From JAIBJN01 sp963699495 (lineage in GTDB: Bacteria > Actinomycetota > Thermoleophilia > Gaiellales > Gaiellaceae): a stretch of DNA of 64,000 bases. Of the stretch, positions 25,255-33,990 are shown piece after piece. Location of the stretch: contig CAVOUB010000006.1 of NCBI GenBank assembly GCA_963699495.1, positions 1 to 64,000 on the forward strand, read 5' to 3'. Positions within the stretch are counted from its first letter, which is position 1; every line of letters starts with the position of its first letter. The notes under the pieces are model-generated. The model had not been told where the DNA came from. It saw only the letters and a list, made by a program, of their open reading frames with translations, and did no database searches. A program made the position numbers and the translations under genes.

Positions 25255-25407
25255 ATGGGCGGAACATTCGCGTATCTGGACCCGGGCTCCGGCTCGATGC
25301 TCCTTCAGGCGCTCGTCGGCGGCGTCGCCGCGGTCGCGGTGGCGAGCAAGTTCTACTGGCGCCGGTTCCTGATCTTCCTCGGCATCCGGAAGAAGGACGA
25401 CTCGTAG
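25255..25407 (+). CDS. 50-residue membrane protein
   Basis: MGGTFAYLDPGSGSMLLQAL, then a helix GGVAAVAVASKFYW and a basic tail ending IRKKDDS. YLDPGSGS followed by a single helix is a recurrent small-protein pattern next to glycan-modifying enzymes; this link is from memory. A TATTCT -10-like box is 12 bases upstream. The methyltransferase follows without a gap. Confidence 0.65.
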   Translation: MGGTFAYLDPGSGSMLLQALVGGVAAVAVASKFYWRRFLIFLGIRKKDDS

Positions 25408-26813
25408 CGGACGCCGGGCCCCGGGTCGAGCGCAGCTCTTTCCGCGACCCGGACAGCCACGTCTTCTACGCCGGAGGCGAGGTTCTCCGCGCGCTCTCGG
25501 AGCGCGGCCTGGCCGACTGGGAAGCGCTCGCCGCCACGAGGCTCTTCGCAGAGAAGGTCGCCGAGGGCTCGCTGGTGGCCACCGAGCGGGTCGCGGCGCC
25601 GAACGGGTTGCCCGCCGAGCTCGACCGCACCGGCGTCGCCGCCGTCCTGCGCCACGAGCGCGTGCCGGTCATCTCGTACCCGTACGAATGGCCGTTCGGG
25701 ATGCTCAAGGACGCGGCCTTGCTCGAGCTCGACCTGCTCCTCGGCGCGCTCGACGAGGGGCTCGTGCTCAAGGACGCCTCGCCCTACAACGTCCAGTGGC
25801 GCGGCGCGAAACCGGTGTTCGTAGACGTCGGCTCCTTCGAGCGGCTCCGCGAGGGCGAGCCCTGGGCGGGCTATCGCCAGTTCTGCACCCTCGTCCTCTA
25901 TCCCCTTCTCCTCCAGGCCTACAAGGGCGTCCCCTTCCAGCCCTGGCTCCGCGGTTCCCTGGAGGGGATCGAGCCCGCCGAGATGCGCGCCCTCCTCGGG
26001 TTTCGCGACCGCTTCCGCCGCGGTGTGCTGACGAACGTCGTCCTCCACGCCAAGCTCGAGGGACGCTACGCGGACCGCGACGTGAAGACCGACCTGAAGA
26101 AGGCCGGGTTCCACGCGGAGCTGATCCGTGCCAACGCTCGGAAGCTCCGGAAGCTCGTGCAGAGGCTCGAGTGGGATCCGGGCCGGACCGCGTGGTCGGG
26201 CTACGGCGAGGCGAACCCCTACGACGAGGCCGACGCCGCCGCCAAGGAGGCTTTCGTCCGCGACGCTGCGGGAACGCGCCGGCGCAGGCTCATCTGGGAT
26301 CTCGGCTGCAACGACGGCCGCTACACCCGCCTCGCCGCGCGCGACGCCGAGTACACCGTGGCCGTGGACGCCGACGCGGCCGTGGTCGAGGCGCTCTACC
26401 GTGCTCTCCGCAGCGAGGGCTCGCAGACGATCCTCCCGCTGGTCGGCAACGTGGCCGACCCCTCCCCCGGCCTCGGCTGGCGCGGCGCGGAACGCAGCCC
26501 GCTCCCCGAGCGCGGCAGACCCGACCTGACGCTCTGCCTCGCGCTCGTCCACCATGTCGCGCTGACGAGCAACGTCCCGGTGCGCGCCTTCCTCGACTGG
26601 CTCGCCGAGCTCGCAACCGAGCTCGTGATCGAGTTTCCCACGCGCGAGGACCCGATGGTGCAGCGGCTGCTCGCCCGCAAGGGCCCGGAGGCGAACCCGG
26701 ACTACGACACCGAGGTCTTCGAACGGGCGCTGGCCGAGCGCTGGCGCGTCGAGCGCCGCGAGGCGCTGCCCTCGGGAACCCGCATCCTCTACCGTGCCGC
26801 TCCGGCCGCCTGA
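25408..26813 (+). CDS. class I SAM-dependent methyltransferase, start unclear
   Basis: The C-terminal methyltransferase domain has motif I IWDLGCNDGRYTRLAA and DADAAVVEALY, then LCLALVHHVALT. The N-terminal 250 residues include ISYPYEWPFGMLKDAALLEL and KDASPYNVQWRGAKPVFVDV, typical of methyltransferases that act on glycans or nodulation-type substrates. The first normal in-frame start is GTG 25575. Protein-like sequence (RSSFRDPDSHVFYAGGEVLR) continues upstream to 25408 with no ATG, GTG or TTG, so a rare start or an upstream base error is likely. It overlaps the next gene by 20 bases. Confidence 0.75.
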
Positions 26814-28872
26814 CCCTCCGGGGTCGTTCCGGGCCGCGGGCCTCCACCTGGCCGGGCTCTCAGCGCTGGCCGTCGCCCAGCCGCTCTTCGACCTGCTCTC
26901 GAGCAACGTCGAGTTCTTCGCCGTGCGCGGCTCGACCCGCTGGGACGTCGTCCTCTTCGCCGTCGGGCTCGTCGTCCTGCCGCCGCTCATCCTCCTCGGG
27001 CTGGAGGCGCTGGCAGGGCTCGCGCACGCGCGGGCGGCGACCGTGCTCCACCTCGCCTTCGTTGCCTCCCTGGTCGCGCTCCTCTTCCTCCAGGCGCTGC
27101 GAGGGCTCGATGTCGCCGCCTCCTTGCTCCTCGCCCTCGCCGCCCTGATCGGCGCCGGCGCGGCCGTCCTCTACGCGCGGGCGAGGCCTGCGCGCATGCT
27201 CCTCTCGGTCGTCGGCGCGGCACCGCTCCTCTTCCTGGTCCTCTTTCTGTTCTTCTCGCCGGCCTCGCGACTCCTGGCGAGCACGCCCGAGCCCCAGCTC
27301 GCCCAGGCGCCCTCCGGGGCGCCGGTGGTGATGGTCGTCCTCGACGAGTTCCCGGTCGTGTCGCTCATGCGCGCCGACGAGAAGATCGACGCCGTCCGCT
27401 ACCCCAACTTCGCCCGGCTGGCGGACGACGCCACCTGGTACCGGAACACGACGACGGTGCACGAATGGACGACGGGAGCCGTCCCGGCGATCCTGACCGG
27501 CCGGCACCCCGAGGGCCTCCCGCTCTTCCTCGACCACCCCGACAACCTCTTCACGCTTCTCGGCGGCACCTACGACCTGAACGTCTTCGAGTCACAGACC
27601 CACCTCTGCCCGCCCGAGCTCTGCGATCCCGATCGGGAGCCGCTCCCCGAGCGCGTCGGCTCCCTGCTCTCCGACCTCTCGATCGTCTACGGCCACCTCG
27701 TGCTCCCCGAGGATCTCGCGGACGAGCTGCCCTCGATCTCGACCGCCTGGCGCGACTTCGGCGGCGGGAACGGCCCGCAGGCGTTGCTGCAGGAAGGCCC
27801 CTCCCAGCCCGGGCAGCGCCCGGCCGCCTACACCGAGCGCGATGCCGAGGTGCAGGAGTTCGTCGACTCACTCGAGCCCTCGAGGCGGCCGACGCTGTCG
27901 TTCCTGCACGTCCTTCTCCCTCACCATCCCTGGGAGTACCTGCCGGACGGGAAGATCTACGCGTCCGACCTCGGCTTCCAGCCGGGCCTCGTGAACGAGG
28001 GCTGGACGGGCGACCCCGAGCTGGCGATCCAGGCGCAGCAGCGGCATCTGCTCCAGGTCGGCTACACCGACCTCGCCCTGGGGCGCATCCTCGACAAGCT
28101 CGAGAAGACCGGGCTCTACGACGAGTCGCTGGTCGTCGTCGTGGCCGACCACGGGGTCAGCTTCCGTCCGCACGGCGAGCGGAGACGCGTCGAGGAGGGG
28201 AACATGGAGGAGATCGTCTTCGTCCCCCTCTTCGTGAAGCCGCCGGGGCAGACGGAGGGACGGATCGTCGACGAGCACGCGCGGACGATCGACATCCTCC
28301 CCACCATCGCAGACGTCCTCGGCGTCGAGGTCCCCTGGGAGACGGACGGGCGGTCGCTGCTCGGCGACGGTCCCCCTGACCCCGGGGTCAGGGTGAACAC
28401 GTCGTCGGGCGAGGTCGTCGTCGGCGAGGACGGCGACCTCCTCGAGCGGCGAAAGGACGTCCTCGCCCGGCAGATCGAGCTTTTCGGCGAAGGGGACGAC
28501 CGGCCGGGCCTCTTCGGAATCGGGCCGCGTCCCGACCTCCTCGACCGGCCGGTGAACGGCACGGCGGCGGCCTCCGGCGGCGGCCCGACGTTCGAGAGCT
28601 ACGGGGAGACCGACTACGACCCCGCCTCCGCGTTCGCGCCGGTGCGGGTGTACGGGCGGATCGACGGAGCGCCTCCCGGACAGGACATCGCCATTGCCGT
28701 GAACGGCCGGGTCGTCGCCGTGACGCGGAGCTTCGAGCACGACGGCGACACGCTCATCTCCGCAGTCACCCCCGAGGATGCTTACCGGCCGGGCGAGAAC
28801 AGCGTGCGCGTCTACCTCGTCCGGGGATCGGGTGACGGCACCGTGCTCACGGAGCTTCCTCCGCCCTCCTGA
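26794..28872 (+). CDS. membrane sulfatase/phosphatase-fold enzyme
   Basis: 692 residues. Four N-terminal membrane helices (to about residue 160) precede an alkaline-phosphatase-superfamily domain: metal-binding VVMVVLDEFPVVSLM, the nucleophile region HEWTTGAVPAILTGRHPEG and the metal motif VVVVADHGVSFRPHGE. It ends with a beta-rich accessory domain. The architecture matches LtaS/OpgE-like phosphotransferases and membrane sulfatases acting on envelope polymers outside the membrane. GTG 26794 lies inside the methyltransferase gene, so the two are co-transcribed. Confidence 0.8.
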   Translation: MPLRPPDPPGSFRAAGLHLAGLSALAVAQPLFDLLSSNVEFFAVRGSTRWDVVLFAVGLVVLPPLILLGLEALAGLAHARAATVLHLAFVASLVALLFLQALRGLDVAASLLLALAALIGAGAAVLYARARPARMLLSVVGAAPLLFLVLFLFFSPASRLLASTPEPQLAQAPSGAPVVMVVLDEFPVVSLMRADEKIDAVRYPNFARLADDATWYRNTTTVHEWTTGAVPAILTGRHPEGLPLFLDHPDNLFTLLGGTYDLNVFESQTHLCPPELCDPDREPLPERVGSLLSDLSIVYGHLVLPEDLADELPSISTAWRDFGGGNGPQALLQEGPSQPGQRPAAYTERDAEVQEFVDSLEPSRRPTLSFLHVLLPHHPWEYLPDGKIYASDLGFQPGLVNEGWTGDPELAIQAQQRHLLQVGYTDLALGRILDKLEKTGLYDESLVVVVADHGVSFRPHGERRRVEEGNMEEIVFVPLFVKPPGQTEGRIVDEHARTIDILPTIADVLGVEVPWETDGRSLLGDGPPDPGVRVNTSSGEVVVGEDGDLLERRKDVLARQIELFGEGDDRPGLFGIGPRPDLLDRPVNGTAAASGGGPTFESYGETDYDPASAFAPVRVYGRIDGAPPGQDIAIAVNGRVVAVTRSFEHDGDTLISAVTPEDAYRPGENSVRVYLVRGSGDGTVLTELPPPS

Positions 28873-28918
28873 CCCCGACCCCAGCCGCCGGCCGCCACCA
28901 GCACCTGACGCCTGGGGG

Positions 28919-28941
28919 GCGCCGGCCGCCAGGGCCGGCGC
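28919..28941 (+). terminator. hairpin terminator after sulfatase-fold gene
   Basis: Nine-base stem GCGCCGGCC / GGCCGGCGC with a 5-base loop. The sequence right after it, TATCTT (28942-28947), can serve as the -10 box of the next gene, six bases before its ATG. Confidence 0.55.
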
Positions 28942-28953
28942 TATCTTCAACCC

Positions 28954-29958
28954 ATGGACGACGTACGCGCGTTTCTCGACGCCTCCGAGGCCTTCTTCAA
29001 GGCGTTCGCGGCGGTCGCGTGGGGCGCGCTGCTCCTCGCGGTCGCGTTCCAACTGCTGCGCCTGCTCATGCGCGTGCGCGCGTGGCAGAACATCCTGCAG
29101 GCGGCGTACCCGGAGACCAAGGTGCGCTACTGGAGCACCTTCGGCGCCTACATGGCCGGCGTCGGCGTGAACGCGATCGTGCCGGCCCGCGGCGGCGACG
29201 TCGTCAAGCTCTACATCGCGAAGCACCGGATCGAAGGGGCGAGCTACCCGACGCTCGCCTCGAGCCTGGTCGTCGAGACGCTCTTCGACTTCGTCGTCGC
29301 CGGCGTGCTCTTCCTCGTCGCGATCCAGATGGGGCTCCTCCCCGGCGTCCCCGACCTGCCGCGGCTCCCCGCGTTCGACTGGACGTTCGTCGTCGAGCAC
29401 CCCCGGATCGCCGTCTTCATCTGGTGCATCCTCCTCGGGGGCGTGATCGTCCTGATCGGCTGGGCCTCGCGCCACGTGACCGCCTTCAGGCAGAAGCTGG
29501 TGCTCGGCTTCGCCATCCTGCACGACTGGCACGTCTACGTCCGCGAGGTCGTCTCCTGGCAGGCGGGGAGCTGGCTCGCGCGCGTGGGCGCGACCTTCTT
29601 CTTCCTCCGCGCCTTCCACGTCGACGCGACGGCGGAGACGACCCTCGCCGTGCTCGTCGTCGGCGGCCTTTCGACCCTGCTCCCCTTCACGCCCGGCGGC
29701 GCGGGGACGCAGCAGGCGATCCTCGTCTTCGCGCTCTCGGGCGCTGCGGCGAGCTCGACGATCCTCGCCTTCAGCTTCGGCCAGCAGCTCGTGACCACGA
29801 TTGTGTACGTGACCATCGGCTTCGGCGCGATCATGCTCATGCTCGGGACGCTGCGCTGGCGCCGCCACGTGCAGCAAGACCAGGAGGAGATGAAGGGAAA
29901 CGGCAAGGTCGACCCGTCGCTCCCGCCTCCCATCGCAGCCGATCGCGACCGCGTATGA
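28954..29958 (+). CDS. UPF0104 / LPG-synthase-TM family membrane protein
   Basis: 334 residues with seven to eight membrane helices, AYMAGVGVNAIVPARGGDVV near residue 65 and STLLPFTPGGAGTQQAIL near 245, the two conserved motifs of the lysylphosphatidylglycerol-synthase transmembrane family. Members move lipids or glycolipids across the membrane. There is no cytosolic aminoacyl-transferase domain, so it is not a full MprF. The ATG follows a -10-like box by six bases (probably leaderless). Confidence 0.8.
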   Translation: MDDVRAFLDASEAFFKAFAAVAWGALLLAVAFQLLRLLMRVRAWQNILQAAYPETKVRYWSTFGAYMAGVGVNAIVPARGGDVVKLYIAKHRIEGASYPTLASSLVVETLFDFVVAGVLFLVAIQMGLLPGVPDLPRLPAFDWTFVVEHPRIAVFIWCILLGGVIVLIGWASRHVTAFRQKLVLGFAILHDWHVYVREVVSWQAGSWLARVGATFFFLRAFHVDATAETTLAVLVVGGLSTLLPFTPGGAGTQQAILVFALSGAAASSTILAFSFGQQLVTTIVYVTIGFGAIMLMLGTLRWRRHVQQDQEEMKGNGKVDPSLPPPIAADRDRV

Positions 29959-29968
29959 TGCTCTCCGG

Positions 29969-30565
29969 ATGGAGCGGACGGTTCGGAGGAGTGAGCCGGG
30001 GGGCTATGCGGAGGCCGTCTCGGATCTCTGGGAGCGTGTAGGCGCAGCCCTCGTACGGCTCGAGCGCGTGGCCGAGTCGCCTGCCGAGGGAGTCGCGGAC
30101 GGGTTCCTCGACGAGCTGCCACAGCTCCAGTACGGCCTGCACGCGGGCGCCGAGCTCGCGGTGGGGATCGAGCCGCCGCCCGGCGCCGAGGCGCTGCATG
30201 CCGAGCTCATCTCCGCGCTCAGCGAGGCCCGCGACATCACCGCGGAAGTCGGCTTCGCCCTGGAGGCGGGAGACGTCGAGCTGGTCGAGCCGCTCCTCCC
30301 GGAGTGGCGCGGCGCGCTTTTCCGCGTCCGGCTCGCCCGGCTGCGCGCCCTCGAGAGCACGACCGTGCCCATCGGCTCCGACGGGGACGCCGAGCCGGCC
30401 CCACGCAGGCGCCAGCGGGAGCGCCCGCCGCTCTCGGCGCTGGTGGCGACGGGGCTCGTGATCAGCGGCGCGTTCCTCTTCACGGCCGGGGCCGTGCTCG
30501 CCGCCTGGCCCGTCTGGGCCGCGGGGCTGGCCCTCTTCGCGGGCGGCTTCGTCCTCTACCGGTAG
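29969..30565 (+). CDS. hypothetical protein with two C-terminal membrane helices
   Basis: 198 residues: a helical N-terminal part, an Arg-rich linker (RRRQRERPP) and two C-terminal helices (LVATGLVISGAFLFTAGAVL; AAWPVWAAGLALFAGG). It starts 11 bases after the UPF0104 gene and is probably its operon partner. It overlaps the end of gltX (opposite strand) by 10 bases. Family not recognised. Confidence 0.65.
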   Translation: MERTVRRSEPGGYAEAVSDLWERVGAALVRLERVAESPAEGVADGFLDELPQLQYGLHAGAELAVGIEPPPGAEALHAELISALSEARDITAEVGFALEAGDVELVEPLLPEWRGALFRVRLARLRALESTTVPIGSDGDAEPAPRRRQRERPPLSALVATGLVISGAFLFTAGAVLAAWPVWAAGLALFAGGFVLYR

Positions 30566-31809
30566 CCGTCGAGCCGGGCCAGCGACTCCTCGCGGCCGAG
30601 CAGCTCGAGGCTCTCGAAGAGCCCCGGCGAGATCCTCGAACCGGTCACCGCCGCCCTGATCGGCCCGAAGGCTTCGCGCGGCTTCAAGCCCAGCCGCTCC
30701 GCCAGACCTCGCAGCGCGCCCTCGATGGGCTCGGCCGTGAAGGGCTCGACGCCGGCGAGCGTCTCGCGCGCCTCGGCCAGCACGGGCCCGGCTCCTTCCA
30801 GCAGCTCCGCCGGCGGCTCCACCCGGCGGAAGAAGAAGCCGGCGAACTCCGGGTACTCCTCCAGGCGCGAGATCTTCTCCTGGACGAGCGGCGCCGAGGC
30901 GCGAATCGTTTCCTCGTCCCCCTCGAACCCGCGCTCGCGCAGGTAGTCGACGAGCGCGTCGGCGAACTCGTCCGGCGCCAGCTCGCGCAGGTAGACGCCG
31001 TTCATCCAGTCGAGCTTCGCGTAGTCGAACGTCGCCGGGCTCGAGCCGACGCGGTCGAGCGAGAAGCGCTCGACGAGCTCGTCGCGCGACATGATCGTCG
31101 TCTTGTCGTCGTAGCTCCAGCCGAGGAGCGCGAGGTAGTTCATGAGGGCGGGCGCGACGTAGCCCATGTCGCGGAACTCCTCCACGGAGACCGCGCCGTG
31201 GCGCTTCGAGAGCTTCTTCCCGTCTGTCCCGAAGACGTTGGGGACGTGCGCGTAGACGGGCAGCTCGCGCCCGAGCGCCTCGAGGATCCGGATCTGCTTG
31301 GGCGTGTTCGGGACGTGGTCCTCACCGCGGATCACGTGCGTGATCGTGGAATCTGCGTCGTCCAGGGCCGCGGCGAGGTTGTAGGTCGGACGCCCGTCGG
31401 AGCGAAGCAGCACGAGGTCCTCGAGCTTCTCGTTCGGGTACTCGATCCGGCCCTTGATCGCGTCCTCCCAGGCCGTCGAGCCCTCGTCCGGCATGCGGAA
31501 GCGGATGGCGCCCTCGTCCTCGTAGGCGTGCCCCTCGGCGAGGAGCTGCCGCGCAGCCGCTTCGTGGCGCGGACGCGAGTCGAGCTGGAACTCGACCTTC
31601 CCGTCCCAGTCGAGCCCGAGCCACCGGAGCGAGCGCTGGATCTGCTCGACCGACTCCTCGACCTCCCGGCTCGTGTCCGTGTTCTCGATGCGGAGCAGGA
31701 GCTCGCCGCCCGCGTGGCGGGCGAAGAGCCAGTTGAAGAGCGCAGTGCGGACGCCCCCGATGTGGAGGAAGCCGGTCGGGCTGGGCGCGAAACGGACGCG
31801 GACGGACAC
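30556..31809 (-). CDS. gltX: glutamyl-tRNA synthetase
   Basis: 417 residues, class I synthetase. FAPSPTGFLHIGG holds the HIGH-type motif, LLRIENTD and RGEDHVPNTPKQI are family motifs, and GKKLSKRHG is the KMSKS loop. The anticodon-binding region is shorter than in typical 470-500-residue enzymes. It may charge only tRNA-Glu or also tRNA-Gln, depending on gatCAB elsewhere. GTG 31809 lies six bases after a TACGAT -10-like box (31816-31821), suggesting a leaderless mRNA. Confidence 0.95.
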   Translation of the reverse strand: MSVRVRFAPSPTGFLHIGGVRTALFNWLFARHAGGELLLRIENTDTSREVEESVEQIQRSLRWLGLDWDGKVEFQLDSRPRHEAAARQLLAEGHAYEDEGAIRFRMPDEGSTAWEDAIKGRIEYPNEKLEDLVLLRSDGRPTYNLAAALDDADSTITHVIRGEDHVPNTPKQIRILEALGRELPVYAHVPNVFGTDGKKLSKRHGAVSVEEFRDMGYVAPALMNYLALLGWSYDDKTTIMSRDELVERFSLDRVGSSPATFDYAKLDWMNGVYLRELAPDEFADALVDYLRERGFEGDEETIRASAPLVQEKISRLEEYPEFAGFFFRRVEPPAELLEGAGPVLAEARETLAGVEPFTAEPIEGALRGLAERLGLKPREAFGPIRAAVTGSRISPGLFESLELLGREESLARLDGYR

Positions 31810-32003
31810 CCGGTTATCGTACTCGCGTGCAAAGTAGGCCCGGCCTCTCTATCCATGCGGGATTTAAGGGCTGCACGCCACGCTGTGGGCTCGTGGATGG
31901 GCCAGGCTGCTAGGTCGCTGCTCTTGACCACCTGCGCTGGTTGGGAGCCGGCATCCCGGCGACACCGTGATCGCGGGAACGACCGCCTAGCGGGCGGTTG
32001 CGG

Positions 32004-32032
32004 TTGAAGCCGGGCGGTTTGCGGAGTAGCGT
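32004..32032 (+). promoter_or_regulatory. promoter of cNMP-binding gene
   Basis: TTGAAG (32004-32009), 17 bases, TAGCGT (32027-32032), then 10 bases to ATG 32043. This rules out the longer in-frame start at 31998. Confidence 0.5.
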
Positions 32033-32042
32033 CGCGCATTCA

Positions 32043-32513
32043 ATGGTGACCCGCGCACTCGACTTCCAGAAGCTGCTCGACCGCTCGTCGGCTCGCCCGA
32101 CGGCGAGCGACTGGGCAGGCGTGCTCGCGGGCCTGCCGCTCTTCGCGCGCATCAGCAAGCGTCGCCTGCGGAAGATCGCGTCCCTGGCGCAGATCCAGGA
32201 GTTCTCGCCGGGCGCCATCGTCGTCGAGGTCGGCCAGCCCTCGAACGCCTTCTACCTGATCCTCGGCGGCCGTGCGAAGGTCGTCGGGAAGTCTCGCCGG
32301 ACACTGGGGACAGGCGACTACTTCGGCGAAATGGGGTTGATCGACGGCGAGCCGCGCTCTGCAACGATCGTCGCCGATGGCGAACTCCAAGCGATGAAGC
32401 TCCCCCGCCGCCCGTTTCTCAAGCTCCTCAACCAGGAGCCCCAGATCGCAACGGCGATGATGGCCGAGCTCGCAGCGCGAATCCGACGTCTCGAAAGGCG
32501 CTCCACTCTCTGA
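32043..32513 (+). CDS. cyclic-nucleotide-binding domain protein
   Basis: 156 residues. A single Crp-type sensor domain contains the phosphate-binding cassette GDYFGEMGLIDGEPRSATIV, including the Arg and Ala-Thr that hold the cyclic phosphate. A C-terminal helix IATAMMAELAARIRRLE follows. There is no DNA-binding domain, so it is not a transcription factor; it probably modulates a partner. It is flanked by gltX and endonuclease IV, neither of which explains its target. Confidence 0.8.
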   Translation: MVTRALDFQKLLDRSSARPTASDWAGVLAGLPLFARISKRRLRKIASLAQIQEFSPGAIVVEVGQPSNAFYLILGGRAKVVGKSRRTLGTGDYFGEMGLIDGEPRSATIVADGELQAMKLPRRPFLKLLNQEPQIATAMMAELAARIRRLERRSTL

Positions 32514-32645
32514 GCGAGCATGCCGGCGTCCACGCCAAGGCTCTCTCCCCGAGGATTCGGTTCTGCGAGGAAGTCCCTGCTCGTCAGGACTTTCTCCCGC
32601 GGACGCTGAAAACAGCCCTCTCTCTGCCCCGGTTATCGTAAGGCC

Positions 32646-33572
32646 GTGCTGGCAGGGGCCCACGTCTCGACGACCGGAGGGATCCATACCGCGATCGAGC
32701 GGGCGGTGGCGATCGGCGCCGACTCGGTGCAGATCTTCACCCAGAGCCCCCGCGCCTGGCGGCCGACGAACCACCCTCCGGAGAACATCGAGCGCTTCAA
32801 GCAGGCGCGGGCCGAAGCCGGGATCGGCGCCGTCGTCTGCCACGCGCTCTACCTGATCAACCTCGCCGCCACGGACGAGGCGATCTGGGAGAAGTCGCGC
32901 GCTGCGCTCCTCCACACGGTGGGGGTCGCGTGCTCGATCGAGGCGGACGGCGTCGTCCTCCACGTGGGCTCGCACCTCGGCGCCGGCTTCCAGGCCGGTC
33001 TCGAGCGGGCGACGCCGGCTCTGCAGGAAGCGCTGAACGCGTGCGAGGGGCCGACCTGGATCCTGCTGGAGAACTCGGCAGGCGCCGGGGGGACGATGGG
33101 CCGGTCGGTCGACGAGCTCGCAGCCCTGGTCGACCGGCTCGACGGGCACCCGCGGCTCGGCCTCTGCCTCGACTCCTGCCATCTCTGGGTCTCGGGAGTG
33201 GACGTCACCGACCCCGAGACCTACGAGGCGACGCTCGGTGAGATCGACGAGCGGATGGGGCTCGAGCGCCTACGCTGCCTCCATGTGAACGACGCCGCTG
33301 CCGAGCTCGGCTCGAACCGCGACCGCCACGCCGACGTCGGCGCCGGACTGATGGACGAAGGGCTCGGCACGTTCCTCGCCCACCCGCGCGTGCAGGGGCT
33401 CCCGGCCATCCTGGAGACGCCGGGACCGGACGGACACGGCCCCGACGCGGCCGAGGTTCAGCGCCTCAAGGACCTGCACGCCCGCGCGATGGGAGCTACG
33501 CGGCCTGGTCGCTCTGCTCGACGACCCGGAAGGACGGCGTCCCGCGGGGGAGCTCGAAAAACTCGGGGTTGA
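32646..33572 (+). CDS. nfo: endonuclease IV (deoxyribonuclease IV)
   Basis: 308 residues, TIM-barrel AP endonuclease of base-excision repair. It carries the zinc-binding series: GAHVSTTGG, LHVGSHLGAG, LLENSAG, CLDSCHLW, HVNDA, HADVGAG and ILETPGPDG. GTG 32646 comes six bases after a TATCGT box (32634-32639). The C-terminal basic tail overlaps the convergent Cys-rich gene by 77 bases. Confidence 0.9.
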   Translation: MLAGAHVSTTGGIHTAIERAVAIGADSVQIFTQSPRAWRPTNHPPENIERFKQARAEAGIGAVVCHALYLINLAATDEAIWEKSRAALLHTVGVACSIEADGVVLHVGSHLGAGFQAGLERATPALQEALNACEGPTWILLENSAGAGGTMGRSVDELAALVDRLDGHPRLGLCLDSCHLWVSGVDVTDPETYEATLGEIDERMGLERLRCLHVNDAAAELGSNRDRHADVGAGLMDEGLGTFLAHPRVQGLPAILETPGPDGHGPDAAEVQRLKDLHARAMGATRPGRSARRPGRTASRGGARKTRG

Positions 33573-33909
33573 CGCACCCGCGCTCGTCCGCCCGGTGCTC
33601 GTAGCAGCTGGAGACCTCCGCCCGGCACATCGGCAGCGGCTGGCGGAGCGCCCGGATCGACCCGAAGCCGCCCTTGCGCCCGCGCGCCTCGTCGAGCAGC
33701 TCGAGGTCGATCTCGACCGCGTAGACCTTCTGCATGCAGCCGACGTAGGTGCGGCCCCACTCCTCGTAGGCGTAGAGGAACGGGCAGGCGCGGTCGATGC
33801 AGGCCCCCGGGTGGACGACCTTGTCGCAGTGCACCTCGCAGCGCCGACACTCGGTCTCCTCCTGAGGTCGGAGCGGAAGCTCGGTCCCGGTGAACATCTG
33901 TCGCCCCAC
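33496..33909 (-). CDS. cysteine-rich protein of unknown function
   Basis: 137 residues with nine Cys, in the series CRRCEVHC, GACIDRAC, GCMQ, MCRAEVSSCYEH and RGCVNP. The spacing suggests zinc or iron-sulfur binding. The fixed, evenly placed Cys and aromatic motif PFLYAYEEWGRTYVG argue for a real gene despite the long overlap with nfo. Start GTG 33909 or ATG 33897. Function unknown. Confidence 0.65.
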   Translation of the reverse strand: MGRQMFTGTELPLRPQEETECRRCEVHCDKVVHPGACIDRACPFLYAYEEWGRTYVGCMQKVYAVEIDLELLDEARGRKGGFGSIRALRQPLPMCRAEVSSCYEHRADERGCVNPEFFELPRGTPSFRVVEQSDQAA

Positions 33910-33990
33910 TGGCTTACTGGATTGTCGACCCGGCCTTCGATGCCCGCAAGTCTTGACAGGGCCGCGCGGCAGGTGTAGGGCGCCGGGCGC

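Noticed and set aside
25353..26990. 545-codon minus-strand ORF opposite the methyltransferase
   Set aside because: Mirror of the coding strand, low-complexity Arg/Glu/Val composition.
27868..29877. 669-codon minus-strand ORF opposite the sulfatase-fold and UPF0104 genes
   Set aside because: High-G+C mirror frame spanning two real genes on the other strand; no motif.
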